Positions 57,901 through 64,000 of a DNA stretch of 64,000 nucleotides are shown here, in pieces. Location of the stretch: positions 81,257,526-81,321,525 of the forward strand of contig NC_087064.1 of the NCBI RefSeq assembly GCF_963678635.1. Direction: 5' to 3'. The position numbers and the translations under genes were made by a program. The DNA is from Symsagittifera roscoffensis. Its lineage: Eukaryota; Xenacoelomorpha; Acoela; Convolutidae. The notes beneath the pieces were generated by a model. The model searched no databases. It saw only the letters and a program-made list of their open reading frames with translations, and was not told the DNA's origin. The stretch's first letter is position 1, and each line of letters opens with the position of its first letter.

Positions 57901-60886
57901 GCTTGGTGGCGCAAAAGTAACACTCATATCTACAAAGCTCATGGTTGCGGGATCGAACCCTGGTAGTTCACTATTTTTGCTCATTTTGATAGGTTTTTTA
58001 TCGCTGTTTCATTGCTGAAAATAAGCCAAATTAGCAATAATCTGTCAATTAAGTTTGCTTTTGTGGCAATGAACATCGGAAGTTCATCAATGGCGATCGC
58101 TGTTTCACTTTCTTATTGCTAATTTTTAGTGTGAGTTCAACCCGGGCTTGAAAGTTTGTAAGTATTGACGCCTTTTGAAATTTTTAGGGTTTGTAAGCCT
58201 TTGGGTTGTCAGTTGGTCGTATACACTATACGCTCGACCCCTGATCTGATCCTTAATAGGAAAAGCTTACGGAAGTGCAGATTTAAATATACTAGATTTT
58301 GATGCAAACGGAATATCTTTAGACAGGACTGATAGCCTTTCGAAGATCCTCTGCGAATCGTTAAAACTTCAGTTACTATTATTTTTGTGTTGAATTTTTA
58401 TATAATTGTCACATAAGGGATTAAATTTTCATATTACTTTCAGTTGAAATTTTATCAGTTTTGCTTAGGATATGTTTTTGCTTAGGATCTGATTTCTGTT
58501 TAGGATCTGAAATTGAAAATTGATTCTGACATTCAACTCGTCAACGATTTCATCGACAGTGTGCACAAAAAAGTGAACAAAATTGAGCCTTTCGTTGTGC
58601 AAAGTCTGGCTCAAATGAAACAACTCATCACCAAAGACAATCCAATCAAGGCCCACCTGATGAAAAAACTAAACATGACAGGTGCAGAGATCGCGGAGAT
58701 CTTCAAAGATCTTTCTTTTCGCAATCCGGGTAACCGAAAAGTGATGGTTATGAATGACCAGGAGGTAATACAAGTGAGGAAAAGTGTGGACAAGTTGTTG
58801 AAGGGAATGGGGGGCAAAGGAGCAGCTATGATTGATTTGGAGGATTTGATGGATTTCGTGGATGTGCCGAATGAAAGCAAGCCGAAGGGAAGAAAATCGA
58901 CTTTCGACAAGGTTTTATCACATTTTCTTTATTTGTTCAAAAATATCAACCTAAAATAAGGTTATTTTAGGCCATAGCTGGTATGTTATTTACAGTTTAA
59001 AAAACAGGATACTGAAAAAGGGGCATTTTTTTCCTAAAACAGTAATTGGATTGAAATATCGGTTCGCAACCTAAAACCCCGCGTCTTTTAACCCCCTATT
59101 TTTTTACCCCCTCAGCCCAAATATCAACTAACTCCTGTACAATTAACTCCGTTTTTAAAATATCTATATGAATCAAATTTAAACATACTTGAAAAAGATT
59201 CGAAACCTTAGCGTTGGTAAACATCAAAGCTTAAATTAAGAAAGCTTTAGCCCCAAAGGTTATCTGTTTTAAACGCGTGATTGAGGGATTATTTCCAATC
59301 AATCGAAATTCAGACAGTTTTGTGCGACTGAAAGCATCAATTGATTTAGGAATTGCTTATCTGGCCTGAACTAAAATGAGGGGTTACATAACGTGGAGTA
59401 GGAAACCGAAATCTCGGCTTTGAGGAGTTAGGAAAAAGTTTTGAAGAGTTGAAGCAATTATATCTGTGTTTGAAACGCTCCCCTATTCGTTCACAAAGGA
59501 TTTCTATATTATGGAGACGTAGATTTTATCATAACTGGTTTATATTTTGGAGGCTTGTCTAAAATTTGAACTTCCTGTACTAATTGGACTGTTTGTGTTT
59601 TTTATCTCAGGTGTTGGATGTGTTGGATGGATCTTGGAAGAAGACTAAGAAAGTGACTGGCACAGTTTGGGGAGTGACCAAAGATGTCTCCTCCACCGCC
59701 TACTGTTCCGTCAAGAGCGTCTTCTTCAACTCCAACTGCAGAAACAACAACAGACGCAGCCGAAGACAAACGACAACCACGTATGATGATGATGATGTAG
59801 TTGATAGTAGCCAATGTGATGATGCCAGTTTCATCGGGTTTCTACTGGAAGAAAAAGTTAGTTCTGTTATGAACCAAGAACGCTATTATGTTTGGTCAAG
59901 AGTTGAACAACGGCAAATTAACCAGTGGGGAACGAAAGGGGTATCTTTAACCCCTTCCCTATTAAGTAGTCACTCAACAGGCTGAACGCCTTTGAAGTTC
60001 TCTTAAGTGTATATGTTTGCAAATACTAGGAAACTATAGCAAAACGAGATTCTTTCCTAGTCGAGTTAATCCGTTATACAATTTTTTTTACTGGGTTACC
60101 AAAGATTTAGTTAAAGGGCCAAAGTAATTATGTGTAATTGCAGAGACAAAAATAATCTGATTTCAAAATAAATGTGTATGCATTTTTTGTCCAGCTTCTT
60201 CAAGATGTTTATTTCTACTTTTTCTTATTGTACTTTATAAAGCTGCTTTTTTGTCATCTTCTGGCTAGTGTTTGCTAGTGTTATGAAAGCTTCATTTAAA
60301 TTCCCCTCTCATCCATAGAGGGCAAAAAAGTTTTATTTGTATATTTTTCCAGTGCTCATCTTACTCAGCGTGCTCCAAGTGTTCATCTGACTTTTTATCA
60401 AAAGCAATGAGCTGCAGTGACATGAAGATTGAAATGCTCCTCCGTGAATACCAAGAATTGACAAACGTCTTCGCTTCTTTCGAACAAAAGTTAAACCGTT
60501 TTATGGCTCAGGCTGAAAGACAACGTGGGATCCTCCTGAACAATGCCAACAAAGTATTCATCGAGAACCTGTGGATCCTTCCGCTTGTCGCCAAGTTCCA
60601 AGAAAACGAGGATGTTTTCGCAATTGATGAAATTTGGTTCGACCCCGAAGACTACCAACAGCGGGACTCGAAGGTGTTCTATAACAAAGTACAAGTTGAG
60701 ATGTCGGATAAGTTGGCAAATATCTTTCTCGACCTTGTGATGACGTTGAAGCCGTTTGACGTGCACAATGAAACCATGACAGGTCAGGTCGTTGCTGAAG
60801 AGTTTGTGTCCAAATTCAAGAAGATGGATTATATCCAGGAGGCGGTTCAAGTTGCAGTCCAGGAAATGAGCATAAATGAAATATAG
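48720..60886 (+). CDS. clusterin-like secreted chaperone, six exons
   Basis: Proposed exons are 48720-48980, 53012-(53086 to 53122), 56382-56561, 58504-58911, 59611-59856 and 60353-60886, giving about 567-579 residues; all well-defined junctions are phase 0. Layout: a signal peptide, a helical N-terminal part, cysteine cluster 1 (C-x9-C-x2-C-x3-C-x5-C, exon 3), a charged helical middle, a dibasic RRSRR, cluster 2 (C-x13-C-x5-C-x2-C-x10-C, exons 5 and 6), a second helical part and a C-terminal domain. Vertebrate clusterin has the same order: two facing five-Cys clusters (C-x10-C-x2-C-x4-C-x7-C and C-x9-C-x6-C-x2-C-x7-C), convertase cleavage between them, and a C-terminal domain of similar shape. 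Sequons are NVS, NMT and NET. Clusterin is an extracellular chaperone. Overall identity is low, so the call rests on architecture. Confidence 0.7.
49119..49182 (+). ncRNA. tRNA-derived SINE head in clusterin intron 1
   Basis: A box tggtgcagaggtaacgc (49122-49138) and weak B box gggtcagtgtcc (49164-49175), on the plus strand just upstream of the 559-bp array. No tRNA fold. Confidence 0.45.
49232..50840 (+). repeat. 559-bp tandem triplication in clusterin intron 1
   Basis: Units start at agttgaatta: 49232-49790, 49791-50349 and 50350 to about 50840 (partial). The spacing is exactly 559 bp and units 1 and 2 are nearly identical; each encodes the same 111-codon minus-strand shadow frame. Each unit has a B-box-like ggttcgaatct (49568-49578 in unit 1) and closes with a short run of agttgataaa repeats, which probably seeded the duplication. 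Confidence 0.85.
51840..52580. repeat. degenerate minisatellite in clusterin intron 1
   Basis: Seven or so diverged units of about 90-110 bp built from caaaccgattc-tgctatgaaatga...caaagtttcatcgcttgatgagcttgcttgaaaa. The same family as 36890-37260. Confidence 0.55.
52591..52625. repeat. 14-bp perfect hairpin
   Basis: aaaaatagcgaagc (52591-52604), loop aagtcaa, gcttcgctattttt (52612-52625). Follows the minisatellite. It could be an RNA hairpin in the pre-mRNA or the relic of a small foldback element. Confidence 0.7.
53012..53111 (+). CDS. clusterin-like gene, exon 2 (3' end uncertain)
   Basis: Acceptor gcgaacag at 53011, then VDAIEVLLKQFNRIAAKET, a good amphipathic helix in phase with exon 1. 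The frame stays open to a TAG at about 53150. Possible donors are GTAGAT at 53087 (phase 0), GTAAGC at 53112 (best consensus, phase 1) and GTTTTG at 53123 (phase 0). Exon 3 starts in phase 0 at its best acceptor, which favours 53086 or 53122, unless a small exon lies between. Confidence 0.6.
53123..55690. other. clusterin intron 2, no gene recognised
   Basis: AT-rich intronic sequence. The 119-codon frame at 54502-54861 is hydrophobic and has no domain. No repeat large enough to name. Confidence 0.4.
55692..56045. mobile_element. second, decayed copy of the hAT-type MITE
   Basis: Starts caaaggcgaatttgggggg, a worn version of the caggggcggatttaggggg terminus. A C run follows (near 55724-55741), then cccctttggtataattttat, ctaaaggcgccgttggtgcc and aaaggggagcacgtgcc, the same internal order as 41216-41643. 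The right terminus is lost or unrecognisable. It lies in intron 2 of the clusterin-like gene. Confidence 0.75.
56382..56561 (+). CDS. clusterin-like gene, exon 3 (cysteine cluster 1)
   Basis: After ttttctag at 56381, 60 residues in phase 0: ERAAQTEVSMEDCW...DACLECAEECSETGVC. Cys residues 13, 23, 26, 30 and 36 of the exon form cluster 1. It ends at CAG|GTGTGT (56562), phase 0. An alternative donor GTAAAT lies at 56550, also phase 0. Confidence 0.7.
56607..57217. repeat. 17-bp minisatellite with 153-bp higher-order repeat
   Basis: About 35 copies of gcgacaattcgtaacaa and variants. The variant gtgggaaatygtagctag recurs at 56788 and 56941, exactly 153 bp (nine units) apart, so the array has also grown by blocks of nine. 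The 208-codon minus-strand frame across it is only a read-through of the repeat (17 bp x 3 = 17 codons). Located in clusterin intron 3. Confidence 0.9.
57320..57390. repeat. inverted continuation of the 17-bp minisatellite
   Basis: Four units reading gttacgaattgtcgccc-like sequence, the reverse complement of gacaattcgtaac in the main array, separated from it by about 100 bases of single-copy sequence. The pair could form a cruciform or RNA hairpin. Confidence 0.75.
57902..57976 (+). ncRNA. tRNA-derived SINE head in clusterin intron 3
   Basis: A box tggcgcaaaagtaacac (57906-57922) and B box ggatcgaaccc (57950-57960), followed by ctggtagttc. The spacing fits a pol III promoter. No proper acceptor or anticodon stem, so not a tRNA gene. 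Confidence 0.5.
58504..58911 (+). CDS. clusterin-like gene, exon 4 (helical middle region)
   Basis: 136 residues from acceptor tgtttag (58503). Charged helical segments (IDSVHKKVNKIEPFVVQSL, QVRKSVDKLLKGMGGKG) and the sequon NMT. No Cys. It ends STFDK before GTTTTA at 58912, a weak donor but in phase 0 and agreeing with the next exon. Confidence 0.7.
59611..59856 (+). CDS. clusterin-like gene, exon 5 (RRSRR site, start of cluster 2)
   Basis: 82 residues from acceptor tttatctcag (59610). Two extra Cys (residues 32 and 43), then NNNRRSRRQ with the R-x-R-R furin consensus at 59752-59766, an acidic DDDD run, and the first Cys of cluster 2 (residue 69, codon 59815-59817). Donor GTTAGT at 59857, phase 0. 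Confidence 0.72.
60353..60886 (+). CDS. clusterin-like gene, exon 6 (cluster 2 and C-terminal domain)
   Basis: After ttttccag (60352) the exon reads CSSYSACSKCSSDFLSKAMSC, supplying the last four Cys of cluster 2, then a helical stretch (LLREYQELTNVFASFEQKL) and the C-terminal domain with ENLWILPLVAKFQENED, a sequon NET, and a final helix ending in TAG at 60884-60886. 177 residues. The ATG at 60407 within this exon is internal and should not be taken as the start. Confidence 0.78.
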   Translation, partial: CSSYSACSKCSSDFLSKAMSCSDMKIEMLLREYQELTNVFASFEQKLNRFMAQAERQRGILLNNANKVFIENLWILPLVAKFQENEDVFAIDEIWFDPEDYQQRDSKVFYNKVQVEMSDKLANIFLDLVMTLKPFDVHNETMTGQVVAEEFVSKFKKMDYIQEAVQVAVQEMSINEI

Positions 60887-62008
60887 ACTGAACGGGAAAA
60901 TTTCAACTAGGAGTCCTAATTTCAACTAGCCGAAAGTTTGATTAGTAAATTTCATTAGGTTTATATCGAACAGCATTGTTTTTTCATTACAATTTTTAAA
61001 TTACAAGACAAATGCGGAGTTGCCGCTACCAAAAATTAAGCTTCAAGATGACTGAGTTTGTAGATCCAAAACAATTTCAAATATTGTAAGTTTCTATATA
61101 TGTTTTGGCTTGTTGACTTCGTGTTTAATGACTGACAATCGATGCAGGATTTGAAGTTGGTGATAAGTGGGGTTAATTTTCATGTCCGAAGAACCAAATA
61201 CCATATATGTTTGAGCAGTCAACGTAGACTGTTCAAAACTAGCTCATATCTTTTTTTGAGCACTGAAGTATAATTCACTAAAAATTTTTGGGCATTGGTT
61301 CTTCCTGACGTGAGGGTTGATAAATTACTTCCATAAATGAGAGAGATCTCTCATAGATTTGAGAGAATGGTTTTTGATAGATTAGTTATAGGTATTTATT
61401 ATCTACCATCTATAATAATTAAAATATTGATCGAATCACCTTTATTTTGGAATTCTCAACAAAAGTGCACTCTTGGAAACTCAGATCAATTTTTGAAACT
61501 TTGAAACCTAATGCTGCGGGAATTGCTCAATCTACGGAAGAGTTTTTGCCGGAAGCTTTGTCATAGGGATCTTAATCAGGTAAATTATTGAAACAGTAGG
61601 AAAATCTGGGAAAATATTTTTGTTGAATGCCGAGGAGAAAGGGTGATTTCAAGCGGAACCACAAAAAGAATACATCTTACCTTGCATACCTCTCTTCTGG
61701 TATGTGAGCTGTCATTCATCCGGACTTTTTTCATCATTATATCTGTAAACAGATATCTTGAGTTATTTGATGTAATGAATTATTTATTTTCGGCCTTGAA
61801 GGCCAGGTGTGTTAAATGGCCTTCACGGCACCTGCAAACATGCAGTCAGTGCATGTCTAAGGCGTCTTCATTGTCAATTATTTGTAGTGAAACAATCGAC
61901 TTTGAGACACCTCTCTTCTTGAGTGAACTTACTATATTAAATGAAAGATTACTCCAATTGGTGGAGGTTACCAGAGTAACCTACGGCTTCTAAATCAAAT
62001 ATAACATA
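60887..62008. other. no gene recognised
   Basis: Region after the clusterin-like stop. No clear AATAAA near the stop codon. The 116-codon frame at 61643-61993 has no recognised domain. Confidence 0.4.
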
Positions 62009-62316
62009 GTGCAATCAGCAGGTCACGACCACAAAATTTCTCTGAACTTTTCCACGTTCTGGCATTTTCATACCACGGAACCGCCAATAGAGTTGGTAAA
62101 ATGGATTGTTGGATTACAAATGGCGATATTCACTGAAGACAATATCGACATGAAACTACTACTGCGAAATCGACCTAAACACAATCAAACCATGAGAGCT
62201 ATTATTTGAAGACCTGATAGACGACAGAAATAATACACAAAAAGATATAAGGAACACTGAAACCAAGCAAAACGTATCAAACAGGAGAACGAAGGCCAAA
62301 AAGAGGATAGCAGCGG

Positions 62317-62790
62317 GTGTTATGCGGAACAGTACCGTGGTATGAGGCGAACACTAGCACTAGAGCCAAAATCTACACCTACTCATGCCTCGGGCATGAA
62401 ACTCAAAGACAATTCAGCAAGAGGAAGCTAAATATCGATATTCAATCAATGTTCACGAAGGACTTAAGGGACGAACTCGAGAACGTATTGGTCACAGAAA
62501 AAAACTATTGCGTTCGAACGATACAATTTTTTTTTGCAGAATCCAAAAAAAATGTATCTTTGGAGCAATTCCATGCAGAATTGATAAATCTGGCATCCAA
62601 AGCCGACTAAGGAGACAAAGAAAATGAATGGTTGAGGGATATGTTTACAACAAATGCTAAACGAAAAGATTTCGGAGGAACTGCTAGCAGAAAGACAAAC
62701 AACCAAAGAAGCGTACGACTACGCCATTAGGCGGGAGAAGAAACAGAGCAACATTAAACGCCAAAAAACCAAAGTCAAGGGCACTCCAAT
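62317..62790 (+). pseudogene. Gag capsid region of plus-strand Gypsy element
   Basis: The frame at 62317-62610 contains IYTYSCLGHETQRQF and FFFAESKKNVSLEQFHAELINL, the pattern (F-x-x-R/K...E-S-x-x-x-F-x-x-x-L-x-x-L-A) of Gypsy Gag capsids. After a stop the next frame continues GDKENEWLRDMFTTN and EAYDYAIRREKKQS to about 62790. Confidence 0.65.
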
Positions 62791-62949
62791 GCATCGGGAA
62801 GCCAAGTTACTATGAAACAAGAACCAGTTGGATTCATTAACCAACGGAAAAACCGTTTGGGCCGTGGACAAAACAAGAAATTCCGGAATTGAAATGAGGA
62901 ACAGCCAGGGTAAAGATGATCGCAAAATAACACAAGCCAGCGACAAATA

Positions 62950-63055
62950 CTAATGCTACAAATGTGGTGGATTTTTTTCGGCAAGATATCTGCAAAATTG
63001 CCCAGAAAGGGAAAAAAATCTCCAAATGTGGAAGATGTTGTTTCCAAATAGTGTG
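62950..63055 (+). pseudogene. zinc-knuckle pair of plus-strand Gypsy Gag
   Basis: CYKCGGFFSARYLQNCPER at 62954-63010 is a knuckle with Tyr replacing the usual His. A frameshift is followed by SKCGRCCFQIVCR (about 63020-63055), a second knuckle with its first Cys and its His changed. Both have decayed metal ligands. Confidence 0.6.
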
Positions 63056-63129
63056 CCGATGGGTCAACGTCAATTTTGTCAAAAATCAAATTCAAACAGT
63101 CGTGGACGTGCCCCAGGAGCAAAATTACG

Positions 63130-63455
63130 TCGGCAAACAACTAGATAATTATACAGTATTGGCTATCAAAGAAACATTAGAAGCCAAAAACGCTGGATGG
63201 TTTGCCGAAGAAGATTTGAACGGAAAGTTAGTGAAACTGAAAACTTCCGGGGAGACGATAACTGCGATAACTGATTCGGGCAGTCCGGTGTCCTTCTTAA
63301 ATGAACACTTGGCAGCGAAACTAAAACAAACTGTGAAAGGTGCTATCTTGAAACATATTCCCACAGAGGATGCGACACATAATCTCGCGTGTTACCACCG
63401 AGTGTATATCGAACCATTATATAGACTGATAATACTAATCGAATCGGGAGGATAG
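63130..63455 (+). pseudogene. aspartic protease of plus-strand Gypsy element
   Basis: In the frame ending at 63455: GKLVKLKTSGETITAITDSG then SPVSFLNEHLAAKL. The D-S-G-S active site (Asp codon at 63273) and the preceding flap-side strands identify a retropepsin. Followed by frame breaks. Confidence 0.7.
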
Positions 63456-63689
63456 GTAAAATGACTAGCACCATTCAAAATAATGGATGATCGCTGAGCG
63501 AGCATCGTAGGCAGTAACATCCTCCCCAAAATTTGGGTTAAACTACCCCAAGAAAAACCTCAGCACCAGGTGATCCTAAAAATTGACTCAAAAGGAGAGT
63601 CGGAACATACAGTAGCAAATTGGATTCAAAACAACTGTACAGTATTATGCACAAGACTCAGAAAACCTAAGAACCACAAAATATGCACA

Positions 63690-64000
63690 AAAGAACTAAT
63701 GTAAAAACTGAATTTGTCAAAAACTTCACAGCGACACAACAAAAGGAACGAGTGGAACAGGAGATCAGCAAAGGAATAGACCAGGATCACATAAAAATGT
63801 TTGAAAAGTGTAGTGACAAATAATGTATGAGCGTTATTGTGATAACAGTCAAAAAGGCTTACCAGTCAAACTGGTATTTAACCAATCAATTCGATACAAT
63901 TTAACAACAACATACACAAAAACAAGTATCAACTGCAAAACACAGAAATGTTTTTGTACAACGTAGCCCAAGCATTCAAAACCCCACGACCTGGTGCCAC
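63690..64000 (+). pseudogene. N-terminal part of plus-strand Gypsy RT (partial)
   Basis: Fragments in shifting frames: ATQQKERVEQEISKGI, then MSVIVITVKK and VKLVFNQSIRYN, the place of the (V)SPxVxTxKKD...klxlDxrxLN entry into RT. Cut by the window end. Confidence 0.6.

Larger units (their letters stand above)
62009..64000 (+). mobile_element. decayed Gypsy-type element, plus strand, cut by window edge
   Basis: Gag, zinc knuckles, protease and the start of RT follow one another on the plus strand, each in a different frame. It is a different subfamily from the minus-strand family at 18-24.5 kb: its zinc knuckle, protease strand (DSGS) and RT start differ. The RT and RNase H would lie beyond the window. 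No LTR was identified upstream. Confidence 0.75.

Noticed and set aside
60407-60886. Separate 159-codon intronless gene starting at ATG 60407
   Set aside because: The frame continues upstream to a ttttccag acceptor and picks up three Cys that complete cluster 2, so it is the last exon of the clusterin-like gene.

Overview
The window looks like nuclear DNA from an invertebrate metazoan. It is AT-rich, its two recognisable host genes are split by GT/AG introns, and most of the rest is decayed retrotransposons, satellites and DNA-transposon derivatives. There is no bacterial-style gene packing, rRNA or CRISPR. I cannot name the species from sequence alone. The host genes, UFM1 and a clusterin-like gene, only support Metazoa.

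Left third (1 to about 29.2 kb): one large graveyard of Ty3/Gypsy-type LTR retrotransposon sequence on the minus strand. The best copy reads, from high to low coordinates, Gag (about 24.5 to 21.8 kb, with a CCHC zinc knuckle), protease (about 21.6 kb), reverse transcriptase (20.84 to 20.02 kb), RNase H (about 19.96 to 19.44 kb) and an unrecognised downstream coding tail (19.3 to 18.0 kb). The RNase H and tail portion was then amplified as a head-to-tail array (about 6.5 to 18 kb, unit 3,038 or 3,033 bp, shorter in the outer copies). Each junction makes the same chimeric reading frame. A family of flanking repeats (here called R1: 1-1566, 4430-6736, 28264-29207) surrounds the array. Smaller pieces include a Gypsy RT relic (2.9-3.55 kb) and a GIY-YIG endonuclease fragment typical of Penelope-like elements (4.2-4.44 kb).

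Middle (29.8 to 48.7 kb): a nearly full-length but broken non-LTR retrotransposon lies on the minus strand (29.8-33.9 kb; zinc-finger ORF1, EN-RT ORF2, a (TAG)7 end and three hairpin repeats at the 5' side). It is followed by an intact two-exon UFM1 gene on the plus strand (35,493-35,895). After that come satellites with a unit of about 165 bp, a 1.2 kb CATC-rich block, a LINE RT fragment, a 428-bp hAT-type MITE with a perfect 8-bp target-site duplication, a 722-bp foldback element and two orphan putative exons (36,347 and 47,188).

Right third (48.7 to 60.9 kb): a six-exon secreted-protein gene on the plus strand. Two five-cysteine clusters, a dibasic RRSRR site between them, coiled-coil segments and a clusterin-like C-terminal domain identify it as a probable invertebrate clusterin. 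Its introns hold a 559-bp tandem triplication, tRNA-derived SINE heads, a second copy of the MITE and a 17-bp minisatellite with an inverted arm. The window ends inside another decayed Gypsy element in plus orientation (about 62.0-64.0 kb). The clusterin-like gene is the most interesting content. The Gypsy array, the foldback element and the LINE 5' hairpins are secondary.
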